Assembly: GCF_002514735.1 (NCBI RefSeq)
Contig: NZ_NBWU01000004.1
Span: forward strand, 62,001 to 126,000
DNA: 64,000 bases
Source: Sediminicola luteus
GTDB taxonomy: Bacteria; Bacteroidota; Bacteroidia; Flavobacteriales; Flavobacteriaceae
Direction: 5' to 3'
Shown piece after piece: positions 53,148-62,269 of the stretch; within the stretch, counting starts at the first letter, position 1, and each line of letters starts with the position of its first letter. The translations under genes and the position numbers were made by a program. The notes beneath the pieces were generated by a model. The model was not told the origin of the DNA. It ran no database searches and saw only the letters and a list, made by a program, of their open reading frames with translations.

Positions 53148-54533
53148 TTAAGCGTTTAGGGCGGTTGCTACATCGGTTATCTTTCCTTCTACGGCGGTAA
53201 TGGCCGCTACCAACGGACTCGCCAATAGGGTTCTAGCGCCTTGACCTTGGCGACCTTCAAAATTTCGGTTGGAGGTAGATACACAATACTCTCCGGCCGG
53301 AATTTTATCTTCGTTCATACCCAAACAGGCCGAACAGCCCGCTTGACGCAATTGGAAACCTGCTTCTTCAAAAACTGTTTTTAAACCCTCGGCTTCAATT
53401 TGCTTGGCCACTTGTTGTGAACCCGGAACGATCAATGCCGTAACATTATCGGCCTTTTGCTTGCCTTTGATAAAAGAAGCCGCCACACGAAAATCTTCGA
53501 TTCGGGCATTGGTACAGCTTCCGATAAAAATATAGTTTACGGGTTTGCCCAACAGGCTTTCGCCCCGTTCAAAGCCCATATAACGCAAAGACTTCTCAAA
53601 AGAGGCATCTTCCGTAGTAGGTACGTTTTCAGTGATTTTGATACCCATACCCGGATTGGTTCCGAAGGTAATCATAGGGGCGATATCGGCCGCATCGAAT
53701 TGATATTCTTGATCAAATTCGGCACCTTCATCGGTAGGCAAAGTTTTCCAATAAGCTACTTTCTTATCGAAAGCTTCGTCTTGTGGGGCGAATTCACGCC
53801 CTTTTACATAATCGAAAGTCGTTTGGTCCGGAGCGATCATTCCCCCACGGGCACCCATTTCAATACTCATATTACACACGGTCATACGACCTTCCATACT
53901 CATATTCTCGAACACGTCGCCGGCATATTCTACAAAATAACCGGTACCCGAATTGGTACCCAACTGGGCGATAATGTATAGAATAACATCTTTAGGCAAC
54001 ACCCCAGGAGCCAAATCACCATTAACGGTAATTCGCATACTCTTGGGTTTCTGTAAGAGGAGGCATTGACTGGCAAAAACCTGGGCTACCTGACTGGTAC
54101 CGATTCCGAAGGCAATGGTACCGAACGCCCCGTGGGTAGAGGTATGGCTGTCGCCACAAACCATGGTCATACCCGGCTGGGTCACCCCAAGTTCCGGAGC
54201 CATTACATGTACGATTCCCTGATACGGATGCCCTAAACCATATAATTCTACCCCAAATTCTTCACAATTTTTGGAGAGCATTTCCACCTGTTTTTTAGAC
54301 AGGGCATCGGTAATGGGCAAATGCTGGTTTAACGTAGGTACATTATGATCGGCCGTCGCTACTACTTGATCCTTTCTAAACAAAGGAATATTACGTTGTC
54401 TTAACTCTGAAAACGCCTGAGGACTGGTTACCTCATGAATCAAGTGTTTATCTATATACAATATTTGGGGACCGTTGGGTACGGTATCTACCACATGGGC
54501 ATCCCAAACCTTATCAAAAAGTGTTTTTTTCAT
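53148..54533 (-). CDS. leuC: 3-isopropylmalate dehydratase, large subunit
   Basis: Aconitase-family subunit holding the 4Fe-4S cluster. 461 aa. The three cluster cysteines are in [12 protein letters not shown] and the CSACLGMN segment, both present; [21 protein letters not shown] and [20 protein letters not shown] (shown as parts) are typical. The start [15 protein letters not shown] fits the family. It follows leuA by 23 bp. Confidence 0.97.
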   Translation of the reverse strand: MKKTLFDKVWDAHVVDTVPNGPQILYIDKHLIHEVTSPQAFSELRQRNIPLFRKDQVVATADHNVPTLNQHLPITDALSKKQVEMLSKNCEEFGVELYGLGHPYQGIVHVMAPELGVTQPGMTMVCGDSHTSTHGAFGTIAFGIGTSQVAQVFASQCLLLQKPKSMRITVNGDLAPGVLPKDVILYIIAQLGTNSGTGYFVEYAGDVFENMSMEGRMTVCNMSIEMGARGGMIAPDQTTFDYVKGREFAPQDEAFDKKVAYWKTLPTDEGAEFDQEYQFDAADIAPMITFGTNPGMGIKITENVPTTEDASFEKSLRYMGFERGESLLGKPVNYIFIGSCTNARIEDFRVAASFIKGKQKADNVTALIVPGSQQVAKQIEAEGLKTVFEEAGFQLRQAGCSACLGMNEDKIPAGEYCVSTSNRNFEGRQGQGARTLLASPLVAAITAVEGKITDVATALNA

Positions 54534-54556
54534 CGTTTCAATTAGGAAAATAGCGT

Positions 54557-55729
54557 TTAGGCTAAATTTTCAATCTCAAGTTTACTCAACTCCATAATCA
54601 AATGGATGTCGTTATCGGCAACTTCTTTCTTTCTATCGGCAAATTTGAGGAACTCCACATAAACTACATCCAATTGCCTTTTAGACAGTTCGTAGCCCAC
54701 CTTTTTCGCCCTATAGGCCAATGCGGCACGGCCACTACGGGCGGTAAGAACAATTGAAGATTCATCTACCCCCACATCGGCAGGATCGATAATCTCATAG
54801 GTTTCCCTGTTTTTGATTACCCCATCTTGGTGTATACCCGAACTGTGGGCAAAGGCATTCGATCCAACAATGGCTTTGTTCGGCTGTACGATCATGCCCA
54901 TTTTTTCAGATACCATGCGGCTCATTTCGTTCAGTAAACGACTATTGATGTTGGTATCTAAGTTCAAATCTGGGTGTTGGCGCAAGATCATGACCACCTC
55001 TTCCAAAGAAGTGTTTCCGGCACGTTCGCCAATACCGTTAATGGTACATTCTATTTGGCGGGCACCATGCTGTACGCCTGCAATGGAATTGGCCGTGGCC
55101 AAGCCCAAATCGTTATGGCAGTGGCAAGACAATATCGCCTTATCGATGCCTTTTACGTTCTCACGCAGGTATTTCATTTTGGCACCATATTCCTCCGGAA
55201 GGCAATAACCGGTAGTATCCGGAATATTCAAGACCGTAGCCCCGGCCTTGATCACTTCCTCACAGACCTTGGCCAAAAATTCATTATCGGTTCGACCGGC
55301 ATCCTCTGCATAGAACTCAACATCTTCCACAAAAGACTTCGCATATTTAACGGCCTCAACGGCACGTTCGATGATCTTATCCTTGGTGGTGTTAAACTTA
55401 TAACGGATATGGGAATCGGAAGTACCGATACCCGTATGGATCCTAGGGCGTTTGGCATGCACCAAAGCTTGGGCCGCCACTTCGATATCTTTTTTAACCG
55501 CACGGGTAAGACCACAGACCGTAGCCTCTTTAACTACCTTGGCGATTTCTGAGACAGAGGTAAAGTCACCCGGGCTCGAAATAGGAAAACCAGCCTCGAT
55601 CACATCTACCCCCAGCAGGTCGAGGCGTTCGGCGATGATCAGTTTCTGTTGGGTATCCAATTTACAGCCGGGCACCTGCTCCCCATCCCTTAGGGTAGTG
55701 TCAAAAATGTGTACTTTCTCTTTACTCAT
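54557..55729 (-). CDS. leuA: 2-isopropylmalate synthase (short form)
   Basis: LeuA condenses acetyl-CoA and 2-oxoisovalerate, starting leucine synthesis. The HMGL-like TIM barrel is clear: [41 protein letters not shown] with metal His residues, [15 protein letters not shown]. It is 390 aa against about 500 for the usual enzyme: the C-terminal allosteric LeuA_dimer domain is absent, while the linker helices remain. It may therefore escape Leu feedback or be a related synthase; its place before leuCDB supports leucine synthesis. No TAnnTTTG element or leader peptide is seen in the 147-bp upstream gap. Confidence 0.94.
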   Translation of the reverse strand: MSKEKVHIFDTTLRDGEQVPGCKLDTQQKLIIAERLDLLGVDVIEAGFPISSPGDFTSVSEIAKVVKEATVCGLTRAVKKDIEVAAQALVHAKRPRIHTGIGTSDSHIRYKFNTTKDKIIERAVEAVKYAKSFVEDVEFYAEDAGRTDNEFLAKVCEEVIKAGATVLNIPDTTGYCLPEEYGAKMKYLRENVKGIDKAILSCHCHNDLGLATANSIAGVQHGARQIECTINGIGERAGNTSLEEVVMILRQHPDLNLDTNINSRLLNEMSRMVSEKMGMIVQPNKAIVGSNAFAHSSGIHQDGVIKNRETYEIIDPADVGVDESSIVLTARSGRAALAYRAKKVGYELSKRQLDVVYVEFLKFADRKKEVADNDIHLIMELSKLEIENLA

Positions 55730-55876
55730 TATATTTACCTATTTTTAGATAACATTACGAAAATATGCGTAGTCCGTTTCCCTGAACAAAACCTCAGCAC
55801 ACTTTTACAATGTTAACTGTCGCAAGACACAACCTAAACAGCTAAATTACAGTTAGTTGAATATTATTTTTTTACG

Positions 55877-57421
55877 ATGACAAATACGCCCAAGGATAGT
55901 CTCTTCATTTTGGTAAAATCCTTATCCAAGTCCGAAAAACGGCAATTCAAATTGTATGTGGGTAGGCTAGGTGTAAATTCTGACGCCAAGTTTTTGGCCC
56001 TGTTCAACCTTTTGGACAAACTGAAAGACTATGACGAAAAGGCCATCTTGGACGGCGGAATCGTAAAAAAATCGCAGTTATCGAACCTAAAAGCGCATTT
56101 ATACAAACAGATATTGATCAGTCTGCGCTTAAATCCGGTAAACCAAAGTATTCGCGTACAAATACGGGAACAGCTCGATTTTGCCACCATACTGTACCAA
56201 AAGGGACTATACAAACAAAGTTTGAAGTTATTGGACAAGGCCAAGGTGATTGCCGTAGATAACGAGGAAAAGAACATTGCCTACGAAATCGTGGAGCTTG
56301 AAAAAATTATCGAAACCCAATACATTACCCGAAGCACCCGTGATCGGGCAGATACCCTAGCCATACAGGCCAAAGAGCTTTCGGCCCTTAATGTGATAAC
56401 CAGTAAACTCTCCAACCTCTCGTTACAGTTGTACGGGGTTATGCTAAAGCTCGGTTATGTTCGTAACAACAAAGACCTAGAGATGGTCACCGAGTATTTT
56501 AAGGCCAAGTTACCCGCCTACGATATTACCAAACTGGGTTTCCGTGAAAAATTGTGGTTGTATAAGGCCCATTTATGGCATAGCCTATTGACCCAAGATT
56601 TTTTATCGGCCTACCGCTATTCCAAAAAATGGGTGGCCCTGTTCGATGAGTACCCCGATATGGTGGCTTTAAACCCAGTATTCTATCTTAAAGGCAACCA
56701 TTATTTATTGGAGTCGCTCTATTTTTTGAAATACGGCACCCAATTCAAAGACACCTTGGAGGCCATGGAGGAAAAACTAAGTGATAAGAACTTTCCGAAA
56801 AACGACAATATCACCGCCTTGGGTTTTTTGTACCTCAACTCCAACAAACTGAGCCTTCATTTTATGGAAGGCACCTTTTCAAAAGGATTGTATTTGGTGA
56901 ATATTATTGAATATGGCATCAAAAAACATAAGGATAAGATAGACCCGCATCATATTATGCTGCTGTATTACAAAATCGGTAGTCTTTATTTTGGTATGGG
57001 CGATCATAAAAACTGCATACAGTACCTAAACCGTATCGTGGAGAATAAAAACCTGACCATGCGGGAAGATTTGATGTGTTTTGCCCGGGTATTGAATCTC
57101 GTAGCCCATTACGAGGCCGGCATGGATTACCACTTGGAGATACAGTTAAAAAGCACCTATAAGTTCTTACTGAAAATGAACGACCTGCATGCCGTGCAGC
57201 GTGAGATGATCAAATTCTTACGAAAACTGGGCAACATTTATCCGTCTGAACTACGTGGGGAATTCGAGAAACTCTACCACGAACTGAAAAAGTACGAAGA
57301 TCACCCTTACGAAAAACGGGCCTTTTTATACCTCGACATCCTTTCTTGGCTCGAAAGCCATTTACAGAACCGACCCGTGGGCGAGATTATAAGGGAAAAA
57401 GCGGTAAAATTGATGCGCTAG
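55877..57421 (+). CDS. Conserved protein with helical (TPR-like) repeats
   Basis: A 514-aa soluble protein without signal peptide, almost all helical. It opens LFILVKSLSKSEKRQFKLYV and contains TPR-like pairs: YQKGLYKQSLKLLDKAKVIA and LYYKIGSLYFGMGDHKNCIQYLNRIVENK. I know similar uncharacterised proteins in many flavobacteria, often annotated hypothetical; none of them has an assigned function. It is divergent from leuA and its end overlaps the NTF2-like gene by 4 nt. Confidence 0.85.
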   Translation: MTNTPKDSLFILVKSLSKSEKRQFKLYVGRLGVNSDAKFLALFNLLDKLKDYDEKAILDGGIVKKSQLSNLKAHLYKQILISLRLNPVNQSIRVQIREQLDFATILYQKGLYKQSLKLLDKAKVIAVDNEEKNIAYEIVELEKIIETQYITRSTRDRADTLAIQAKELSALNVITSKLSNLSLQLYGVMLKLGYVRNNKDLEMVTEYFKAKLPAYDITKLGFREKLWLYKAHLWHSLLTQDFLSAYRYSKKWVALFDEYPDMVALNPVFYLKGNHYLLESLYFLKYGTQFKDTLEAMEEKLSDKNFPKNDNITALGFLYLNSNKLSLHFMEGTFSKGLYLVNIIEYGIKKHKDKIDPHHIMLLYYKIGSLYFGMGDHKNCIQYLNRIVENKNLTMREDLMCFARVLNLVAHYEAGMDYHLEIQLKSTYKFLLKMNDLHAVQREMIKFLRKLGNIYPSELRGEFEKLYHELKKYEDHPYEKRAFLYLDILSWLESHLQNRPVGEIIREKAVKLMR

Positions 57422-57894
57422 GCTTTTTGCGCCATATACTTTTTGAGCATGGCCCTGGTTTTACTTTGTAGTTTCTGCTTAAAGTAAGCTGACCAGCCCA
57501 ACACGAACCCCATTGGTCCCAAGGCTTGGCGCGACCATTTCCAAAGATCGAAACGATCGACATGGTGAACGATCAAACCTCCTTCGAGCCAAAAATGGGC
57601 TTGTATTTTGTTATGTACCTTTCGTTTTTTGGGGCCGTATGCATAATACGCATTCCAATTAGCGGTTACGGTTTGCCCATTATCTTTCACATCGGAGAAA
57701 TCTATACTTAAATCGGTTCCCCGAGATAGCAACATGGCCCACATCTGTTTGGCGGCATCGCCATGTAGCGTACCAAAAGCGGGGTCGGTAAATACGACAT
57801 CATCGGCATAACAGGCCTGCATTCCGGCAACATCCTTATTCTGGAAGGCGGTATAAAACCGTGCCACCAAAAGTTCATTTTCATTTTGCGCCAT
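57418..57894 (-). CDS. NTF2-like (SnoaL) protein
   Basis: About 158 aa. It has the cone-shaped SnoaL/NTF2-like fold of many small enzymes and binding proteins: NELLVARFYTAFQNKDVAGMQACYADDVVFTDPAFG (two parts), KIQAHFWLEGGLIVHHVDRFDLWKWSRQALGP (two parts). I started at MAQNENELL. It overlaps the aminotransferase gene's end by 14 nt and is therefore coupled to it. The ligand is unknown. Confidence 0.88.
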   Translation of the reverse strand: MAQNENELLVARFYTAFQNKDVAGMQACYADDVVFTDPAFGTLHGDAAKQMWAMLLSRGTDLSIDFSDVKDNGQTVTANWNAYYAYGPKKRKVHNKIQAHFWLEGGLIVHHVDRFDLWKWSRQALGPMGFVLGWSAYFKQKLQSKTRAMLKKYMAQKA

Positions 57895-59047
57895 TATGGT
57901 AGGTTTTTTCGAACACATCGATCAAGGTAGCGATATCTTCTGTGGTATTGAACATATTCAAGGCAATTCGTATAAACTCTCCCCGTTGGGAAAGAAAAAC
58001 ATGGGCCTCTTCCAAATTACTTTTAAAAACTGTTGCGGAAAGTTCTTTGGGTAATTTAATACCGAACAAATGACTGGAAAAATAGGGCAGGGGTTCTATA
58101 GGGACCGTTTTTTCTTTAAAATAGCCCAACAAAGGCAACACCAATTGACCGGTATATTCTTGAATACCCATGGGCGACCATGCCAGGATCTGATCCAGGG
58201 CGGCTTCCATCATGGGCATTAAAATAAAATGACTCATTTCGCCTACGTTATATCGGCCCGCCCCTTCGGCATATTCCACAGAATAATTGGTTAGATCGCC
58301 AAAATTCCGGGCGTTTTTCCTGTTCATCCAAGATTCTTCCAAAGGTATTCCGGCATGGAATTTCCCAGCAATATACCCCAAAGCTATACCATAGGGTCCC
58401 ATTAGCCATTTGTATCCGGCACAGATCAAGGCATCGATTTGGCATTTCTTTACATCGATGGGCAGCGCACCAACCGATTGGGTACCATCTACCAAAAAAG
58501 CAGCGCCCACGCTGGCACATTTCCCACCAATGGCCTCAAGCTGAAAACGTAAACCTGTCATCCAATGTACCGAGGGCACCAATACTACGGCCGTATCCTT
58601 ATCTATGGCCTCAAGTAGTCTTGCATTCCAGTCCGCGCCGGGCAGTTCCAAACTCCGGTCTACTTCAACCACCTCCAATGCGGCCCCATTTTCGGTACAC
58701 CATCGTTGTAGGGAAAAATACCCACTCGGAAAGGCATCGGAAACCGTAATCGCTTTTTTGTGTCCGCCCATTGCGGAAATATTGTTCAATACCGAAGCAA
58801 AACCATAAGAAGTTGCCGGTAAACTCACTACCTCATCGGCATGGGCACCGACCAGTTGGGCAAATTTGTTACGTACCCGTGCCTGTCCGTCGAAAAAATC
58901 ATCGGAACTGATGGTATAGGGCTGCATACTTTTTTGCATAGCGCTTTGTCCAGCTTCGGCAACAGATCTGAGCATGGGTGCCTTATAGGAACAATTCAAA
59001 TAATGGACTTTGGGGTCTAAGGCAAATAAAGATTTTTGATCTTTCAT
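57881..59047 (-). CDS. Class V aminotransferase family PLP protein
   Basis: A 388-aa PLP enzyme of the NifS/kynureninase-like branch. Motifs: VHYLNCSYKAPML, SLPATSYGFASV (phosphate loop), AAFLVDGTQSVGALPIDV with the PLP-ring Asp, and AGYKWLMGPYG with the Schiff-base Lys. There is no clear catalytic Cys loop of a cysteine desulfurase, so it is more likely an aminotransferase, lyase or desulfurase-like protein of unassigned substrate. It is cotranscribed with the NTF2-like gene (14-nt overlap) and follows the SRPBCC gene by 28 bp. Confidence 0.9.
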   Translation of the reverse strand: MKDQKSLFALDPKVHYLNCSYKAPMLRSVAEAGQSAMQKSMQPYTISSDDFFDGQARVRNKFAQLVGAHADEVVSLPATSYGFASVLNNISAMGGHKKAITVSDAFPSGYFSLQRWCTENGAALEVVEVDRSLELPGADWNARLLEAIDKDTAVVLVPSVHWMTGLRFQLEAIGGKCASVGAAFLVDGTQSVGALPIDVKKCQIDALICAGYKWLMGPYGIALGYIAGKFHAGIPLEESWMNRKNARNFGDLTNYSVEYAEGAGRYNVGEMSHFILMPMMEAALDQILAWSPMGIQEYTGQLVLPLLGYFKEKTVPIEPLPYFSSHLFGIKLPKELSATVFKSNLEEAHVFLSQRGEFIRIALNMFNTTEDIATLIDVFEKTYHNGAK

Positions 59048-59075
59048 AAGGTACTTTTTAAGGTCTGGGCCATTT

Positions 59076-59552
59076 TCAAAACTCCAAAGGATTTACCGGT
59101 CTGCCTTCGAGATAATCCTTAAGACGATCCATAAAAAAATGCCAGCCGTTCAGGCCGCTTTCCCGCGTAAACTCAGGAATTTCGGTCGGAAATGGTTCCA
59201 AAACCCTATTCCGAACCGCTACCTCCACATTCCCATCAACTTCCTTTATGGTAAAAGACACCTCCGCTAGGCCTTCATATTCCGTATAATGCCATAAATA
59301 GGCGATCTGCCCATAAGGAACAACCGCAAAGACTTTCCAGACATGGGTAAATGTACGCGCACTGGGTTTGATCACAAATTGTGTTTGAAACCCCAATTTT
59401 GGCTTAAAATCAGGTATACTGCTAAAAAACCAAGCCAGCATACTTTCCTTTTCGGTAAGGGCCCTCCAGGCATCCTGTTTATTGGCCCGTATTAAACGTT
59501 CGACCACAATATCGGCTGGTACATCCATGGTGTTTACATTAATTGATCCCAT
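59076..59552 (-). CDS. SRPBCC / AHSA1-like domain protein
   Basis: About 158 aa. A START-like helix-grip fold: IVVERLIRANKQDAWRALTEKESMLAWFF (two parts), FTHVWKVFAVVPYGQIAYLW, VEVAVRNRVLEPF, and the C-terminal helix SGLNGWHFFMDRLKDYLEG, which is typical of AHSA1-type proteins. It binds an unknown hydrophobic ligand. I started at MGSINVNTMD, 10 codons inside the open frame. It lies 28 bp before the aminotransferase in the same direction. Confidence 0.87.
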   Translation of the reverse strand: MGSINVNTMDVPADIVVERLIRANKQDAWRALTEKESMLAWFFSSIPDFKPKLGFQTQFVIKPSARTFTHVWKVFAVVPYGQIAYLWHYTEYEGLAEVSFTIKEVDGNVEVAVRNRVLEPFPTEIPEFTRESGLNGWHFFMDRLKDYLEGRPVNPLEF

Positions 59553-59682
59553 AAATATATCCAAATAGATACACATCGGCATGGGCGAAACCCTACAGAC
59601 TTACCCTTGGGTTGTTATAGACTAAAGTTATAGGTTTCAAGCCCGTGTAAAATCGTATATTTAAACATAAAAACCACAAAAC

Positions 59683-60189
59683 ATGCAAAAACTAATCATG
59701 CTCGCATTGATCTTGTGTGCGGGCCAAGTAATAAGCGCACAGGACAAAGAGGACAAAAAAGCGGCCAAGGCCAGCCAACACCAACAAGAATACGAAGCCA
59801 CGAAAACCTTGATAGAATCAGGTGCCTATACCTTTACCGCCGACTGGGTCTCTACCCAAAAAGGTAGGCGTATTAACATTCAGGGCGATAACAATACCGT
59901 AAGTATAGCTTCTAAAAATTGTGTCGCCTATCTGCCTTTTTTCGGTACGGCCCATGTAGGAAAAATCGGGGGCAACGGTGGCTTTGAAGTAGATGGTCCG
60001 GTAGAAAATTACAAAGTAGAGTATAACGATGCCAAACAGCGTATTAAGATCAGTTTTGATGCCGATGGGAAGTCGGAGCGTTTGGGCTTTGTACTTTCGA
60101 TTGGTAGAAAAGGCGGTGCCGATCTTAACGTGAACAGCAATATACGCGACAGTAACCGTTACGATGGTAAGGTTGGGCCCAAACTGTAG
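59683..60189 (+). CDS. DUF4251 exported protein
   Basis: A 168-aa exported protein (signal peptide ending ISAQ). The mature part is DUF4251-like: TKTLIESGAYTFTADWVSTQKG, FFGTAHVGKIGGNGG and a beta-rich C-terminus. The family is common in Bacteroidota with unknown role, likely periplasmic. A TATATTTA element, one base from the -7 consensus, is 22 bp upstream of the ATG. Confidence 0.88.
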   Translation: MQKLIMLALILCAGQVISAQDKEDKKAAKASQHQQEYEATKTLIESGAYTFTADWVSTQKGRRINIQGDNNTVSIASKNCVAYLPFFGTAHVGKIGGNGGFEVDGPVENYKVEYNDAKQRIKISFDADGKSERLGFVLSIGRKGGADLNVNSNIRDSNRYDGKVGPKL

Positions 60190-60270
60190 CTTGGTACGTT
60201 TGGGTTGGCAATACTGTCATTTGACATCCCGATTTAGCCGATTGACCTTGGACCAATAACCTTTATAGGA

Positions 60271-60288
60271 TAGGCGCGCCTATTTTTG
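60271..60288 (+). promoter_or_regulatory. Palindrome overlapping a -7 promoter element
   Basis: TAGGCGCGCCTA (60271-60282), a perfect 12-bp palindrome, shares its last two bases with TATTTTTG (60281-60288), a TAnnTTTG element 14 bp before the ATG of the porin gene. A repressor bound there would block the promoter. Confidence 0.55.
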
Positions 60289-60302
60289 TTTTCAAAAAAA
60301 AC

Positions 60303-60947
60303 ATGAATATCCGTGCCCTATACTTACTAGGCCTTCTTCTTATTTCGACAACCATAACCATGGCCCAACACAGCAGTTTGGGCTTCCGTTTTGGTGGGGG
60401 CTTGGCGACCTTTAATGCCATGGATTCCGGATCTGGATCCTATCGATTTTCCCCAACATTCGGACTTGCGGCTAAATTTTCGAATTCACTTAGGGAGACC
60501 GTTTCCGTTCAGACCGAGTTGAACTATATCATGAAAGGCACCTTGGCCAGTTATGGCCTGAACAATGTCTATTTAGGCGATATCCGTTTTAACCTACACT
60601 ACCTTGAGGTACCCCTGATGCTCAATTTGAAAATGGGACATGCCTTCCATTTTACGGTGGGCGGTTATGGGGCTATTTTGCTGGCAGCCGATTACGATTA
60701 TAGGGGTACTTTTTCGGGCGGATGGGGCCCACTACAGCGCGGGGATTTCCAAGATTTTGACTTTGGTTCGGTTTTGGGGTTCGGTTTCGGTATTCCCCGG
60801 GGCAGCATTCAATTTTTATGGAAACAAGGGCTTCAAGATATTTCCGGAACCCAAACTGCCGATACCTTCTTGGCCGGTGCCCGAAATTCTGTTTTCATGG
60901 TATCCTTTACCCGATATTTCAAACCTAGAAGACGCCCGTCTTTGTAA
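60303..60947 (+). CDS. Outer-membrane beta-barrel protein
   Basis: A 214-aa small barrel (OMP_b-brl_2 / PorT-like). Signal peptide ending TMAQ; then alternating strands such as LGFRFGGGLATF, VSVQTELNYIMKG, FNLHYLEVPLMLNLKM, FHFTVGGYGAILL and VLGFGFGIPRGSIQF, ending with VFMVSFTRYFKPR, which matches the aromatic-terminal strand of outer-membrane proteins. No function is assigned. It begins a plus-strand run with a DUF6515 gene and a tandem-repeat gene. Confidence 0.87.
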   Translation: MNIRALYLLGLLLISTTITMAQHSSLGFRFGGGLATFNAMDSGSGSYRFSPTFGLAAKFSNSLRETVSVQTELNYIMKGTLASYGLNNVYLGDIRFNLHYLEVPLMLNLKMGHAFHFTVGGYGAILLAADYDYRGTFSGGWGPLQRGDFQDFDFGSVLGFGFGIPRGSIQFLWKQGLQDISGTQTADTFLAGARNSVFMVSFTRYFKPRRRPSL

Positions 60948-60981
60948 ATAGATCTACCACATTTTATTTAACTTCCTTAGT

Positions 60982-61530
60982 ATGCGTTTTCTACTCATAA
61001 CATTATGTTTCCTTTTTTATACCCAGGTCGAGGCCCAACGTACCGTGGTCGTAAAACGCCCAGGGCGTACGGTAGTACGTACTACCGGCCCCAAGGTAAT
61101 CTATCGTAGACCAGTAGCCCGGGTCCGCGTTGTACATACCCTGCCCCGTGGTACCGTAGTGGTAAGCCATGGACCTTATAGCTATCACTATATCGGGGGC
61201 ATCTATTACAGACCCTACAATGGCGTTTATAGGATCGTACCAGCACCCATAGGCTTACGGGTTACCGTATTGCCCTTAGGCTACCGAATAATTCGCGTGG
61301 CAGGCGTCAGTTATTATTTTTACCATGGGACATTCTATAAGAAAAAAGCGGAAACATACGTGGTTGTAAATGCCCCATTGCATGCCGTGGTAACAACCTT
61401 ACCTGATGAAACCGACACCATTGAAATAGATGGAAAAACCTATTTTGAATTCAACAATGTGCTATATATATCTATAGAAACGCCCGACGGTCAGGCATAT
61501 AAAGTGACCGGTACCTTAGAAACTGATTAA
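60982..61530 (+). CDS. DUF6515-like exported protein
   Basis: A 182-aa protein with a signal peptide (to about QVEAQ) and a mature region beginning with basic Arg/Val/Pro/Thr-rich sequence (RTVVVKRPGRTVVRTTGP). The body shows the HYIGGIYYRPYNGVYRIV, YYFYHGTFYKKKAETYVVV and YFEFNNVLYISIE strands, resembling DUF6515. The many Tyr and Arg residues suggest a surface or matrix role, but none is known. It is 34 bp after the barrel gene, 2 bp before the next gene. Confidence 0.82.
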   Translation: MRFLLITLCFLFYTQVEAQRTVVVKRPGRTVVRTTGPKVIYRRPVARVRVVHTLPRGTVVVSHGPYSYHYIGGIYYRPYNGVYRIVPAPIGLRVTVLPLGYRIIRVAGVSYYFYHGTFYKKKAETYVVVNAPLHAVVTTLPDETDTIEIDGKTYFEFNNVLYISIETPDGQAYKVTGTLETD

Positions 61531-61532
61531 AA

Positions 61533-62168
61533 ATGAAATCCATGAAAAAACATCTAATCCTAGTACTCGTTCTATCTATTTCCGTATTCGGACTGGCCCA
61601 AGACAAACTAAAACCCAAACAAAAAGAGGCCGCCAAGGAAAACCTAAAGCAGTTTATGTCAGATTTAAACCTATCTGAAGACCAAAAAGAATCGTATTTG
61701 GCCATAAGCAAGAAATATGGAGAGCAATTGAAATCCTTAAAAGATTCAGATGCCCCAAAACAAGAAAAACTAAAAGAGGCCCAACACATTAAAACAGCGA
61801 AAGATACTGAAATGAAAAACCTTTTGTCCGACGCCCAATACCAGACCTATCTAAAACATAAAGAAGATATGCGGGAAGTCTTGAAGGAAATGGGGGATGG
61901 CCCCATGGCCAAGTATCTAGATGAGATGAACCTTAGTGCCGAACAGGAGGAAAAATTCATGGAAATCAGTAAACGCTATGGCGAGCAGATGAAAGCTTTA
62001 AAAAATAGTTCGGATAGCAAATGGAAAAAATATAAGGCCCTGAAAGAAATCAGAAAAAACAAAGATGCCGAAATGAAGGCTTTGCTCAGCAAAGATCAAT
62101 TTAAGGTGTACGAAAAAATGCAGGCTGAGGCCAAAAAGAAATTCAAGGAGCAGCGAAACAAGAATTGA
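61533..62168 (+). CDS. Exported protein with two tandem charged helical repeats
   Basis: A 211-aa protein with a signal peptide (ending FGLAQD) and a lysine/glutamate-rich mature part. About 70 residues are duplicated: copy 1 opens LNLSEDQKESYLAISKKYGE, copy 2 MNLSAEQEEKFMEISKRYGE, each then running to DTEMKNLLSDAQYQTYLK or DAEMKALLSKDQFKVYEK. The LSxDQ pattern and all-helical charge recall Spy/CpxP-type periplasmic chaperones, a comparison I infer and cannot confirm. An alternative start lies three codons in. It ends 102 bp before the LytS-like kinase. Confidence 0.82.
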   Translation: MKSMKKHLILVLVLSISVFGLAQDKLKPKQKEAAKENLKQFMSDLNLSEDQKESYLAISKKYGEQLKSLKDSDAPKQEKLKEAQHIKTAKDTEMKNLLSDAQYQTYLKHKEDMREVLKEMGDGPMAKYLDEMNLSAEQEEKFMEISKRYGEQMKALKNSSDSKWKKYKALKEIRKNKDAEMKALLSKDQFKVYEKMQAEAKKKFKEQRNKN

Positions 62169-62188
62169 TCGTTGCCTAAATGAGCACG

Positions 62189-62218
62189 AAAAAGGGAAGG
62201 AGCGATCTTTCCCTTTTT
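62189..62218 (+). terminator. Terminator before the LytS-like kinase
   Basis: AAAAAGGGAA, 10-nt loop and TTCCCTTTTT followed by a T-run; ends the exported-protein unit. Confidence 0.85.
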
Positions 62219-62269
62219 TTATAATGGCACCATTCGATGCAGTTCAAAAGAAAACGTAACTTATACCCA

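Noticed and set aside
55730-55876. Leucine attenuator or leader peptide before leuA
   Set aside because: No short frame rich in Leu codons and no terminator/antiterminator stems found.
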